From NCBI GenBank assembly GCA_021817045.1, contig JAKAWG010000043.1, positions 1 through 41,683 on the forward strand: 41,683 nucleotides of DNA, given 5' to 3'. The notes below the pieces were generated by a model, which saw nothing but the letters and a program-made list of their open reading frames with translations, was not told where the DNA came from and did not search any database. The translations under genes were made by a program, and so were the position numbers. Below, in pieces: positions 33,197 to 41,562 of this stretch. Source of the stretch: Acidobacteriota bacterium. GTDB lineage: Bacteria > Acidobacteriota > Terriglobia > UBA7540. Positions within the stretch are counted from its first letter, which is position 1, and every line of letters begins with the position of its first letter.

Positions 33197-34173
33197 ACCA
33201 GAAAATATACGGCGTAACGATGGGCGACTCGAGTGGCGTGGGGCCGGAAATCATTCTGAAGGCGTTTCGACAAGGAGAAATCCGTCACCCCATCGTCGTC
33301 TACGGCGATCTCGAAGCGCTTGAGTATTACAACAACGCGCTGAATTACGGCGTCACCTTTCGTAAGCTGCAGACGCCGGCGGAATTCGAAGAAGGAGCGC
33401 TGAACGTCATCGATCTTGGTGCGTTGCGGCGTCAAGACGTGACCCCCGGAAAGTTAAGCCGCCAATCCGGCCGCGCAGCCCGTGAGTACGTCGTCACCGC
33501 AACCCGCGCTGCGCTTCGCGCCGAAATAGCCGCCGTCGTCACTTTGCCCATAAACAAGGAAGCAACCCAGCTCACCGATCCGCACTTTTCGGGGCACACG
33601 GAGCTCGTGGGCGAATTGTGCGACGCCCCGGACGTGACCATCATGCTGGTCTCGGACGAACTGATCGCGAGCCACGTTAGCACTCACGTCTCCCTCGCCG
33701 AGGCGATCCGGCAAGCCAAGAAGGACCGTATTGCCACCATCATCCGCCTCACCTGCGAAGCCCTGGAGCGCCTTCGCAGGGGTAGACGCGTGGCCGTGGC
33801 CGGCCTCAATCCGCACGCGGGCGAAAACGGCTTGTTTGGCGACGAAGAGATTAAGGAGATTCGTCCGGCGGTGGAGTGGGCGCGAAGCCGGGGACTGCCG
33901 GTGGAAGGGCCGTTTCCTCCGGATACGCTCTTCTACCTCGCCGCGCGCGGAAAACAATACGACGCCGTCGTGTGCATGTATCACGATCAGGGACACGTTC
34001 CACTGAAGCTGCTCGATTTTGAGGGTGGCGTCAACGTCACCCTAGGCTTACCCATCGTGCGGACATCGGTGGATCACGGCACGGCTTTCGACATTGCAGG
34101 AACGGGCGTCGCCTTTACGCGCAGCTTTATCCGCGCCTTGGAGCTTGCAGCCCAGCTCGCAACCGACCCATAA
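33193..34173 (+). CDS. pdxA2: 4-phospho-D-threonate/erythronate dehydrogenase (PdxA2)
   Basis: A 326-residue PdxA-family NAD-dependent oxidative decarboxylase. The GTG start at 33193 overlaps the kinase stop and begins KIYGVTMGDSSGVGPEI, the normal PdxA start. Substrate and metal sites are visible: TLPINKEA, FSGHTELVGEL, GLNPHAGENG and CMYHDQGHVPLKLL, with histidines in SGHTE, NPHAG and YHDQGH. The end is RTSVDHGTAFDIAGTG. Pairing with a DtnK/OtnK-type kinase instead of other pyridoxal genes indicates the PdxA2 branch, which acts on 4-phospho-D-threonate or -erythronate. Confidence 0.9.
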   Translation: MNQKIYGVTMGDSSGVGPEIILKAFRQGEIRHPIVVYGDLEALEYYNNALNYGVTFRKLQTPAEFEEGALNVIDLGALRRQDVTPGKLSRQSGRAAREYVVTATRAALRAEIAAVVTLPINKEATQLTDPHFSGHTELVGELCDAPDVTIMLVSDELIASHVSTHVSLAEAIRQAKKDRIATIIRLTCEALERLRRGRRVAVAGLNPHAGENGLFGDEEIKEIRPAVEWARSRGLPVEGPFPPDTLFYLAARGKQYDAVVCMYHDQGHVPLKLLDFEGGVNVTLGLPIVRTSVDHGTAFDIAGTGVAFTRSFIRALELAAQLATDP

Positions 34174-34182
34174 CACAGGTTT

Positions 34183-34614
34183 TTAACGCGGAAAATTAAC
34201 GTGGTAAAGCATCCAGTAAACCATGACCCCTGTGATCGAAACGTACATCCAGATCGGGAAAGTCCAGCGGGCGATCTTTCGATGCTGTGGAAAGCGGCTT
34301 CGCAATGCGCGATAGAGCGTGATGAGCACGAGCGGGACGATGACTGCGGCCAGCACACTGTGCGTGCCGAGCAGGCCGAGGTAAAAGGTGCGAATCGCGC
34401 CTGTGCCGGGAAAGTACTTGATGCCGGCGTGAAAATGATCCCAGAGATAGAAGCACAAAAAGGCGCACGACGTCCCAAACGCGGACAGCATGAACGCTCG
34501 GTGCACGCTCACGTTTTTGCGCCGGATCGAGAAGTAACCGCACGCGAGGAGTACACCGCTCGTTCCGTTCAGGAAGGCTTCGATGGTGGGAAAATCCGAG
34601 AGAGGAATCGCCAA
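34183..34614 (-). CDS. DUF420 membrane protein (CtaM-like)
   Basis: A 143-residue protein with four membrane helices and conserved histidines in SVHRAF, WDHFHAG, LGTHSVLA and YHVNF. It belongs to DUF420; the CtaM member of this family is needed for maturation of heme-copper oxidases. The start is TTG 34614 with AGGAG about 10 bp upstream. It lies directly downstream of ctaB on the same strand, which supports a role in cytochrome oxidase assembly. Confidence 0.85.
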   Translation of the reverse strand: MAIPLSDFPTIEAFLNGTSGVLLACGYFSIRRKNVSVHRAFMLSAFGTSCAFLCFYLWDHFHAGIKYFPGTGAIRTFYLGLLGTHSVLAAVIVPLVLITLYRALRSRFPQHRKIARWTFPIWMYVSITGVMVYWMLYHVNFPR

Positions 34615-34636
34615 GGGTTGCCCCTCTCCTGTGAGG

Positions 34637-34675
34637 GATAGCTGCGGCCCCGGCGCAGCCCGGCGCTAAGCTATC
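34637..34675. repeat. GC-rich palindromic element at the end of ctaB
   Basis: Terminal arms GATAGCT (34637-34643) and AGCTATC (34669-34675) enclose CCCGGCGC-type repeats. It covers the ctaB stop codon and the 51-bp gap to the DUF420 gene, much as a REP element covers the end of bioF. It may weaken transcription between the two genes. Confidence 0.5.
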
Positions 34676-35589
34676 ATCCTGTCGACAATCATCAAGCTGT
34701 AAATCAATGGCAGGTAGATGATTGATGCTAGCAGGACGCGGCGCGCCAGTGGAGCGCTGCGAACAATGGCGAGGCGTGCTCCGTGATAAAAAAACATTGC
34801 TCCCAGCACGACTGCTCCCGCCACATACAACGCTCCGGCGTGGCCCGCCAGAGCCGGGATGATACTGACCGGGATCAAAAGCAAGGAAAAGCCGGCAACC
34901 TGCGTGGCCATGAAGCGGCCCTCGTTGTCGGCCGGCGGCAGCATCAAGTAACCTGCGCGCCGATAATCGTGCCGATAGAGCCACGCGATAGCTGTAAAAT
35001 GCGGAAACTGCCAGAAGAACAGGAGGATGTAAAGAATCCAGGCTTCAAACGACAAGCTGCCGCGTGCGGCCGCCCAGCCAATGAGCGGCGGCATGGCGCC
35101 CGGCAGCGCTCCAACCATCGTACACAGTGGCGTCTTCCTCTTGAGCGGAGTGTAGATGAGCAGGTAGGAGAGGAGCGTTACGATGGCCAGGAAGCTGGCC
35201 AATGCGTTCACCGCCCAGGCGAGCGTCAGGCCACCCGCTGCCGACAGCAGCAGCCCGAAATTCAACCCTTCGCGGGCGCTCAGCCTGCCGGCCGGGATGG
35301 GACGGGACGCTGTGCGCTTCATGCGCGCGTCGTATTCCCGTTCTACCACTTCGTTGAGCGTGGCCGTGCCGCTCGCCACCAGAAACGTACCAAAGAGAGC
35401 GCTGAGGAGCACTCCGACGCGCAGCGGTCCTTGCGAGCCAAGATAGAAGCCGACGAGGGTGCTGGCCACAACCAGCGCGTTGACCTCCGGCTTAGTCAGC
35501 ATCCAGTAATCCGCCGCCTTGCCCGAGACGCGCTTCCAAAGCTTGCGCTCTGCGGGAGCAGGATCGGATTGAAAAATGGAATTAGTCAT
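34666..35589 (-). CDS. ctaB: Protoheme IX farnesyltransferase (heme O synthase)
   Basis: A 307-residue UbiA-family prenyltransferase. ATG 35589 is chosen; TTG 35628 would add 13 residues. The N-terminal segment DYWMLTKPEVNALVVASTLVGF starts the membrane domain of about nine helices. The first Asp-rich motif reads NEVVEREYDARMKRT, the usual N-x3-D-x2-D-x2-M-x-RT pattern with E for the first D. RPIPAGRLS follows. PLCTMVGALPGAMPPLIGWAA and FFWQFPHFTAIAWLYRHDY are diagnostic of CtaB/CyoE. It adds the farnesyl group of heme O for cytochrome oxidases. The oxidase genes themselves are not in view. Confidence 0.94.
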   Translation of the reverse strand: MTNSIFQSDPAPAERKLWKRVSGKAADYWMLTKPEVNALVVASTLVGFYLGSQGPLRVGVLLSALFGTFLVASGTATLNEVVEREYDARMKRTASRPIPAGRLSAREGLNFGLLLSAAGGLTLAWAVNALASFLAIVTLLSYLLIYTPLKRKTPLCTMVGALPGAMPPLIGWAAARGSLSFEAWILYILLFFWQFPHFTAIAWLYRHDYRRAGYLMLPPADNEGRFMATQVAGFSLLLIPVSIIPALAGHAGALYVAGAVVLGAMFFYHGARLAIVRSAPLARRVLLASIIYLPLIYSLMIVDRMIA

Positions 35590-35758
35590 CAATTGGACGA
35601 GGGGCCTGGTTGCTGAGAGCCGGCGCAACTCCCTGCGCGCGGACTATAACCCTACACTGCCAATCGCACCAGGCAGCAGATTGTTTAGTTTACTTGTTTC
35701 GCGCCTCCCCTGTAAAGCGCCATGCCAGTCCAAGAACGCCATTGCGGCCGTTGCGGTG

Positions 35759-35974
35759 CTATTCGCGTCTCCGGTTTCGCACGATGATCGTGCTGGCCAG
35801 CTCGATGACGCCGTAAGTCGCCACGCAAAACCAGAGATCGACGAAGGTCCCCCAGTCGATCAGCCGGCGATGACGCGCGCCGGGTGGAAGCCAGGGCGAG
35901 AGGCGGATATAGAGAATGTTGCCAAGGATGACTGCGGCGAGATATTTGATCCAGCGACGATATTTTGAACGCAT
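35759..35974 (-). CDS. Small membrane protein (71 aa)
   Basis: A 71-residue protein with a basic start (MRSKYRRWIKY), a first hydrophobic helix (LAAVILGNILYI), a short loop with LPPGARHRR, and a second helix (LWFCVATYGVIELASTIIV) ending RNRRRE. The balanced positive-inside pattern and clean two-helix layout suggest a real gene. It is read divergently from recG, 88 bp away. Function is unknown. Confidence 0.55.
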   Translation of the reverse strand: MRSKYRRWIKYLAAVILGNILYIRLSPWLPPGARHRRLIDWGTFVDLWFCVATYGVIELASTIIVRNRRRE

Positions 35975-36062
35975 TAACGGTTTGAGCGGTGCGGTTTTCC
36001 GCGGGCGTCTCGGGCATCCGAACGCTCGCGCCGTTCTACTATACTATAGACGCAGCGTCGCC

Positions 36063-38201
36063 ATGCCCCTTACTCCATTGTCGCTTGAGACGGAAGTCCA
36101 GTACCTGAAGAGTGTCGGGCCCGCCCGAGCGCAAACGCTCGCTTCCCGTTCCATCCACACGGTCGGCGACCTGCTTTACTATACTCCATTCCGCTACGAG
36201 GACCGTACACGGCTGGGCCGGGTTCGAGATCTCGTTCCCGGCCAGGCGATCACGGTTTTAGTGAAAGTCATTTCCTGCGGGCCGGTGCGAACTCGGTCCG
36301 GTCTATACATCTACGATCTCGCCGCGGTGGACGTGAGTGCCGGCGCGCCCGGCGGGCTGATTCGCTGCCGATGGTTTAATGCTGCCTACCTGGAAAAGAA
36401 CCGAGTCTTCCGGTCCGGTCAGAGGGTGTTGGTTTATGGAAAGGTTGAGCGCGACCGCTACGGCAACGGTAACCTGGTGATGGTGCAGCCGAAATTCGAG
36501 CTTCTCTCGGCTTCGGGCGAGAGCGCGAAGGACTCGCTCGAGGTCGGCCGCGTCGCGCCGATCTACGAAGCCATTGGCAACCTCACACCCGCGGTCCTCC
36601 GGCGCTTAGTGTGGAACGCCCTTGCCGCCTCCGACGGTGACATCCCCGAATCCCTCCCATCCTCGATTCTCAAAAAGAATAAATTTCCGGCTCGCGCGCA
36701 AGCTTTGCGGCAGGTGCATTTTCCTGACGCCGGCCAACCCATCGAAGTGCTGGAGCGTTTCCAAGCCTCCGCGCAGGTGAGACTGATCTTCGAGGAGTTC
36801 TTCAACGTGGCGGTCGCCCTGGCGCTGAAGCGTCGCCGCATGAAATGGCTGCCCGGCATTGAACTTCGGATTAGCGATGAAGTTCGCCAGGCGGTGAAGC
36901 GGATCCTGCCGTTCCATCCGACGGGGGCACAGAAGCGCGTCCTGAAGGAGATCGTGGCGGACATGACTTCGCCCCATCCCATGAGTCGTCTTCTCCAAGG
37001 TGACGTTGGCTCGGGCAAGACTATCGTGGCACTTCAGGCCGCCGTGGTCGCCATCGAAAACGGGTACCAAGCGGCTGTCATGGCGCCCACGGAAATTCTT
37101 GCCACCCAACACTACCTCTATTGCAAGCGGGTTCTTGAGCCGCTCGGCTATAACATCGGCCTGTTGTCGGGCGGACGCAAAGCGCGGGAAAAGGAAAAGC
37201 TCAAGGAAGGGCTGGCGTCTGGGACGGTACACCTGGCGCTGGGGACGCACGCCTTGATCGAGCCGGACGTAGAGTTTGCCCGCCTCGCGCTGGTGATTGT
37301 TGATGAGCAGCATCGCTTCGGCGTCTTACAGCGGTACAAGCTCACGCGCAAAGCCAGTGCCCCGCACCTGCTGGTGATGACCGCTACGCCCATCCCGCGC
37401 ACCTACGCGCTGGCGCTTTACGGCGATCTTGATTTTTCGGTGATCGATGAAATGCCACCCAATCGTTCGCCCGTGACGACGCGTATCTTTGCCGAACGCG
37501 ACCGCAAGCAGGCGTTTGAATTTGTGCGAGGAAAAGTCCGCGGCGGCGAGCAGGCGTACGTCGTTTACCCTCTTGTGGAAGAATCGGTCAAGCTGGACCT
37601 CCGCCCTGCCGTCCGCATGTTCGAGCAAATCTCGCGCGACGTGTTTCCTGAGTTTCGTGTTGGCCTGCTGCACGGCCGCTTGCCGCGCGACGAAAAAGAG
37701 AGCGTGATGCAGCGTTTCAAGGCGGGCGAGATTCAAGTGCTGGTCTCGACCACCGTCATCGAAGTTGGCGTGGACGTGCCGAACGCCACGGTGATGCTGG
37801 TCGAACACGCCGAGCGCTTTGGCCTGGCGCAGTTACACCAATTGCGCGGGCGTATCGGCCGCGGGCCGGGCAAATCCTTCTGCCTGCTCGTGGCGGGCGA
37901 CTCCCGCAGCGAGGTTGCCGACGAGCGCCTGCGGACGCTCGTGGAAGCGCAGGACGGGTTTCGAATCGCCGAGATCGATTTGAAACTGCGCGGGCCCGGA
38001 GAATTCCTCGGCACCCACCAGTGGGGACTGCCCGCCTTCCGCATCGCTAACCTTCTACGCGATCAGGAAATTCTCGAATGGGCCAAGCGCGAGGCGGATG
38101 AATTCGTCGAGCGGCCTGCCTCGCAGGAGGAGTTGGCCGCTTTCACCCGCGCGCTGCGTAGCGGATGGAAGCACCGTTACGGCTTGGCGCAGGTGGGGTG
38201 A
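36063..38201 (+). CDS. recG: ATP-dependent DNA helicase RecG
   Basis: A 712-residue superfamily 2 helicase that rescues stalled forks. ATG 36063 is used; the frame is open 49 codons further upstream but without homology. The wedge/OB-fold domain (about 1-210) starts VQYLKSVGPARAQTLAS and has DLLYYTPFRYEDRT. Helicase motifs are Walker A GDVGSGKT, VDEQHRFGV (DEQH box), MTATPIPRTYALALYGDLD, HGRLPRDEKESVM and QLRGRIGRG. TATACT lies just upstream as a possible -10. rsmD follows 10 bp downstream. Confidence 0.96.
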   Translation: MPLTPLSLETEVQYLKSVGPARAQTLASRSIHTVGDLLYYTPFRYEDRTRLGRVRDLVPGQAITVLVKVISCGPVRTRSGLYIYDLAAVDVSAGAPGGLIRCRWFNAAYLEKNRVFRSGQRVLVYGKVERDRYGNGNLVMVQPKFELLSASGESAKDSLEVGRVAPIYEAIGNLTPAVLRRLVWNALAASDGDIPESLPSSILKKNKFPARAQALRQVHFPDAGQPIEVLERFQASAQVRLIFEEFFNVAVALALKRRRMKWLPGIELRISDEVRQAVKRILPFHPTGAQKRVLKEIVADMTSPHPMSRLLQGDVGSGKTIVALQAAVVAIENGYQAAVMAPTEILATQHYLYCKRVLEPLGYNIGLLSGGRKAREKEKLKEGLASGTVHLALGTHALIEPDVEFARLALVIVDEQHRFGVLQRYKLTRKASAPHLLVMTATPIPRTYALALYGDLDFSVIDEMPPNRSPVTTRIFAERDRKQAFEFVRGKVRGGEQAYVVYPLVEESVKLDLRPAVRMFEQISRDVFPEFRVGLLHGRLPRDEKESVMQRFKAGEIQVLVSTTVIEVGVDVPNATVMLVEHAERFGLAQLHQLRGRIGRGPGKSFCLLVAGDSRSEVADERLRTLVEAQDGFRIAEIDLKLRGPGEFLGTHQWGLPAFRIANLLRDQEILEWAKREADEFVERPASQEELAAFTRALRSGWKHRYGLAQVG

Positions 38202-38211
38202 GGTCAAATCC

Positions 38212-38799
38212 ATGCGGATTGTTTCCGGAAGCTATCGCGGGCGGCGACTGAAGACGCTGAGCGGCGGCGCGCTGCGTCCCACCTCCGACCAAGTGCGCGA
38301 GACCATCTTCGACGTGATCGGCGAGCGGATTCGCGGCGCAAGCTTTCTTGATCTTTATGCCGGCAGCGGCGCGGTGGGCCTGGAAGCTCTCAGCCGGGAC
38401 GCCGACCGCGTGGTGTTCGTCGAACACCATCGGCCGGCCGCCGAGGTGATCCGCCAGAACCTTGCTGCGCTCGAAATCCGATCAGGTTTCCGAGTTATTG
38501 TTTCAACCACGGAGACGGCCATCGGCCGCTTGGCGAGCGAAGGCGAGAAGTTTGATTTCATTTTTCTCGATCCGCCTTACGCCGAGATCGGCGAGTATCA
38601 CTTCACATTGCGCGCCTGTTCCCGCTCCGGCATCCTTGCGCCCGCTGCTTACCTGTTGGCCGAGCACTCGCGCCATTGCCGCCTTGAAGACCAATACGGG
38701 CTTCTCATTCGTTCCCGCCTGCTGCGTCACGGAGATTCGCAGCTCAGCATTTATCGCGTTTCGAACCCTGATCCGCGAACCGTCGTCTCGCCGATTTGA
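38212..38799 (+). CDS. rsmD: 16S rRNA (guanine966-N2)-methyltransferase
   Basis: A 195-residue SAM-dependent methyltransferase. ATG 38212 follows GAGG and begins MRIVSGSYRGRRL, the standard RsmD start. RPTSDQVRETIFD, the SAM motif FLDLYAGSGAVGLEALSR and the catalytic FIFLDPPYAE (DPPY) are present. The order recG-rsmD is frequent in bacteria. Confidence 0.95.
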   Translation: MRIVSGSYRGRRLKTLSGGALRPTSDQVRETIFDVIGERIRGASFLDLYAGSGAVGLEALSRDADRVVFVEHHRPAAEVIRQNLAALEIRSGFRVIVSTTETAIGRLASEGEKFDFIFLDPPYAEIGEYHFTLRACSRSGILAPAAYLLAEHSRHCRLEDQYGLLIRSRLLRHGDSQLSIYRVSNPDPRTVVSPI

Positions 38800-38845
38800 T
38801 AAGCTGGTAGACTTGCGCCCATCAAGATCGCGCACCGGGAGGCCC

Positions 38846-39460
38846 ATGAAGTTACTACTGCTGGGAGCAGGCTTGGGGATGGTGGGTGGTCTCATCCCAA
38901 GCCCGCTCCATCTCATTTCCACGGTCCAAGTCTCGCTTCACCGCTGGAGGCGCGCGCTGCTGATACTGATCGGCCCGCCACTTCTAATTGATACGGCGTT
39001 GCTCATTCTCACACTATTTTTCTATAGCTACGTTCCCCACAATGTCGCTCGCGTTGCTGCCATTGCGGGTGGCACTCTGCTGCTGGTGATGAGTGGCATT
39101 TCGCTCAACGCCTTGCGGCGCAACCGTGGCAACCCGCATGAGCGTTCGGCCAACCCAAGTCCCGTGAGCGTCATCGCTGCGTCGCTGGCCGAGTTGAGCG
39201 CGCCCGGCACCTGGATCTATTGGATGACTCTGGCCGGACCCATCCTGGCCGAAGGACGACGCATCGGATACTTGCGCGTGGCCCCATTTTTTGCCGGTGG
39301 ACTTTTTGGTTATTACGGTGCAGCCGTGTTCTGCGTGTGGTTGCTCGCCTGGGGCGCGAAACTGCATCGGAGCTTCACCCGGCGCCTTACGCTCGCGGCC
39401 GATTTGCTGCTTCTCGTGCTGGGTATCGGCTACCTTGCGAACGCATTCTTTGGGTTATAG
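38846..39460 (+). CDS. LysE-type amino acid exporter family protein
   Basis: A 204-residue membrane protein with about six helices, starting at ATG 38846 after GGGAGG. The pattern GLIPSPLHLISTVQVSLHRWRRALLILIGPPLLIDTALL and the later SAPGTWIYWMTLAGP, FFAGGLFGYYGAAVF match the LysE/RhtB translocator layout, in which the Pro in the first helix and the P-x-W-F/Y motif are conserved. It follows rsmD by 46 bp. The exported amino acid is unknown. Confidence 0.75.
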   Translation: MKLLLLGAGLGMVGGLIPSPLHLISTVQVSLHRWRRALLILIGPPLLIDTALLILTLFFYSYVPHNVARVAAIAGGTLLLVMSGISLNALRRNRGNPHERSANPSPVSVIAASLAELSAPGTWIYWMTLAGPILAEGRRIGYLRVAPFFAGGLFGYYGAAVFCVWLLAWGAKLHRSFTRRLTLAADLLLLVLGIGYLANAFFGL

Positions 39461-39542
39461 GTTACGCGCAAGCCGGCCTTGGCATTTCGCGGAATAACGC
39501 TTTTCCCACCGCGAGAGGGCGATTTCCACTTCTGTGCGCTGC

Positions 39543-40310
39543 CTACTTCAGCCGCCCCATCGTCCATTCGATGCCGTTCAGCATCAGCTTCTGAAAGCGA
39601 GGATCGTGCCAGGTGGAGTCTTCGTGCCCAAGCGTACAGGAGAAAACGCGTCCTTTGCCGTAGTGCCGCGTCCAGGCGATGGGCCAGCCGTAAAAGCGGT
39701 AATGGACATTCGGCCGCTTCAAGTCAACTGAAGAGGGATCGAGCTTGAGCAGCACGCGCGACGTGCGCCACTGGAAGTCGGCGATTTGGTAAATCTCGTC
39801 GTCGATACGAAAGGATTTTCCAAGAAAACTCACGATCGGGCTTGCCGGGTCGGCGACATCCACCGTCACCTCTTGGTGCCAGGGATGGTCGTTGAAGTAA
39901 GCGCCGATGACCTCGAGGTAAGGCTCCCACTCGTAAAACGTGTCGGTGGCGCTGTGCGTGCCCACAAAGCCATGGCCGGAACGGATGAAGTTCAAAAATG
40001 CCGCCTTTTCGGTGTCAGTCATCGGCAGCTCGCCGGTGGTGTAGAACATCACGACGTTGTAATGCTTTAGGTTTTGGGGAGTGAAGACGGAAACATCTTG
40101 CGTGACTGTTGTGTCAAAGTCGCCGGACTTTTCACCGATCTGCTTGACCACCTGCTCGGCCGTCGGGATGCTCGCGTGCTTGAATCCGGCCGACAACGTG
40201 AAGAAGAGCAGGCGCCCTTTTTTCGCTTGCCGGGCACTGGCCCGAAACGGCACAAACGAGGCCACCAGGCTAAGGAGCACAAGCGTGATAGCAGGAACGC
40301 GTCTTCTCAT
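39543..40310 (-). CDS. Exported ThuA domain protein
   Basis: A 255-residue protein. ATG 40310 has AGGAG 6 bp upstream and opens on a signal peptide (MRRRVPAITLVLLSLVASFV, cleavage near SARQA). The class I glutamine-amidotransferase-like ThuA domain shows LLFFTLSAGFKHASIPTAEQ, VVMFYTTGELPMT, FVGTHSATDTFYEW and RHYGKGRVFSCTLGHEDSTW. ThuA domains are linked to trehalose and other sugar use; in secreted forms the function is unclear. It lies next to no sugar gene. Confidence 0.88.
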   Translation of the reverse strand: MRRRVPAITLVLLSLVASFVPFRASARQAKKGRLLFFTLSAGFKHASIPTAEQVVKQIGEKSGDFDTTVTQDVSVFTPQNLKHYNVVMFYTTGELPMTDTEKAAFLNFIRSGHGFVGTHSATDTFYEWEPYLEVIGAYFNDHPWHQEVTVDVADPASPIVSFLGKSFRIDDEIYQIADFQWRTSRVLLKLDPSSVDLKRPNVHYRFYGWPIAWTRHYGKGRVFSCTLGHEDSTWHDPRFQKLMLNGIEWTMGRLK

Positions 40311-40339
40311 GGAAGCTCCTTTTAACTTCTGAACCAATC

Positions 40340-40606
40340 TCACCGATATACCTCCTTGCGGTGTGCCACTCGCAGCACCAGAACGACACTGTGGTCATCT
40401 TCAATCCGGCAGACGAAGCGGTACGCTCCGATCCGATAACGCCAAAGACCGCTCATCTCGCTACTGAGAGACTTGCCGAAACGACGGGGCTCATCATTTA
40501 CCGCGATACCCTGCCTCAGATAACGTAAGACCTCACGCTGAACCTCGGGGTCAAGCTTCCGCAATTCACGGCGTGCGCGGTCGTCCCACTCAACCTTCCA
40601 GGTCAC
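40340..40606 (-). CDS. RelE/ParE-family toxin
   Basis: An 88-residue toxin. The GTG at 40606 begins VTWKVEWDDRARRELRKLD, the normal start of the family, and overlaps the antitoxin gene by 17 bp. Key features are PRRFGKSLSSEMSGLWRYRIGAYRFVCRIED and the C-terminal VVLVLRVAHRKEVYR, with basic residues that in RelE contact ribosome-bound mRNA. The Leu-rich first helix is also typical. Confidence 0.9.
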   Translation of the reverse strand: MTWKVEWDDRARRELRKLDPEVQREVLRYLRQGIAVNDEPRRFGKSLSSEMSGLWRYRIGAYRFVCRIEDDHSVVLVLRVAHRKEVYR

Positions 40607-40802
40607 GACCCCTTTCGAGTTCTTCCAGCGTCCCACGCCTGGCTGGGTTTTCTAACCGGTCTAAGGCTATATAGGCGTCCTCCAACTCCTCCAGATAGCG
40701 GAGGATGGCTTCACGAGCATAAAAAGTCTTCGTCCGGCCAGTCTGGCGCGCAAGTCTCTCAAGGCGCTTTTCGATGTCAGGGGGCAAGCGGACAGCCAAC
40801 AT
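40590..40802 (-). CDS. RelB/DinJ-like ribbon-helix-helix antitoxin
   Basis: A 70-residue protein with the ribbon-helix-helix start MLAVRLPPDIEKRLERLARQ, then a helix (TFYAREAILRYLEELEDAYIAL) and an acidic C-terminal tail that would wrap the toxin (TLEELERGRDLEG). It lies upstream of and overlaps the toxin gene, the usual order. A palindrome at 40824-40835 is its probable operator. Confidence 0.9.
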   Translation of the reverse strand: MLAVRLPPDIEKRLERLARQTGRTKTFYAREAILRYLEELEDAYIALDRLENPARRGTLEELERGRDLEG

Positions 40803-40823
40803 GATAGAAACTCCGCGCCGTGC

Positions 40824-40841
40824 TATACGTGTATATCATAC
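40824..40841 (-). promoter_or_regulatory. Toxin-antitoxin promoter and palindromic operator
   Basis: TATAC-GT-GTATA (40824-40835) is a perfect dyad 21 bp upstream of the antitoxin ATG. It adjoins a TATGAT -10-like box on the minus strand (40840 to 40835). The antitoxin probably binds here to repress its own operon. Confidence 0.55.
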
Positions 40842-40867
40842 CGCGAAGCCACCACTTTGGAGTGAAC

Positions 40868-41419
40868 TCAACCTTTTGCCACCTTGCGGGCGGCTGGCTG
40901 CGCGGCCAGGGCGCGCGAAATCTCCCGGCAAAAGGCGGGCAAGTCCGTCGGCACACGCGAAGTGATGAGGTTGCCTTCCACAACCACCTCACTATCCGCG
41001 TAGTTCGCCCCGGCGTGAATCAAATCGTCCTTCACGGCTCGGAAGCAGGTAGCTTTGCGCCCGCGGACAATATCGGCGGAAGCCAGCACCCAGCCGGCGT
41101 GGCAGATGGCTGCCACCACTTTTCCCGCCTGGTTCATCTCCCGCACGAAATTGAGGACACGCTGGTCCTGGCGCAAGGTGTCTGGAGCCCAACCGCCCGG
41201 AATAACTACCGCGTCGTAGTCCGCCGCGTGTACGTCGCCAATCGAGCGGTCGGCAACCACGGGGTAGCCCTTCTTGCTGGCATATGTCTTGCCGGCTTCG
41301 GCTCCCACCGCTTCGGTCTGGGCGCCGTCTTCACGGAAACGCAGCAGCGGATACCATACTTCCAATTCCTGGTACTGGTCTGCCACCAGAACCGCTACTT
41401 TCTTTCCTCGCAAATCCAT
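40868..41419 (-). CDS. PfpI/DJ-1 family protein (YhbO/YraA type)
   Basis: A 183-residue protein from ATG 41419, with GGGAGG 6 bp upstream. It has the class I amidotransferase-like fold: KKVAVLVADQYQELEVWYP with the acidic residue of the active site (QE), DAVVIPGGWAPD, and the nucleophile elbow AAICHAGWVLASA with Cys followed by His. DLPAFCREISRAL ends the domain. The relatives YhbO and YraA are linked to glyoxal and stress protection, sometimes described as deglycases or proteases; the activity is debated. Confidence 0.9.
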   Translation of the reverse strand: MDLRGKKVAVLVADQYQELEVWYPLLRFREDGAQTEAVGAEAGKTYASKKGYPVVADRSIGDVHAADYDAVVIPGGWAPDTLRQDQRVLNFVREMNQAGKVVAAICHAGWVLASADIVRGRKATCFRAVKDDLIHAGANYADSEVVVEGNLITSRVPTDLPAFCREISRALAAQPAARKVAKG

Positions 41420-41519
41420 CGCGACCTCCCAAAGTTGATTTGGCACGTTTAGTGTAACACCTTACGTTTAGAACCGAACCAATCCGCCGCTTCGTCACCA
41501 CGCCAAAGTCGGGTGGATA

Positions 41520-41543
41520 TGGAGTGCGGGAGCTTGCTCCCGC
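41520..41543. repeat. REP half-element (copy of the 30092 repeat)
   Basis: TGGAGTGCGG followed by GAGCTTGCTC and CCGC: the same layout as the left end of the composite element at 30092-30204. The matching right half is not seen before the IS630-like end 18 bp further on. Confidence 0.65.
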
Positions 41544-41562
41544 TTTCCCGGGCCGGAAGCTA

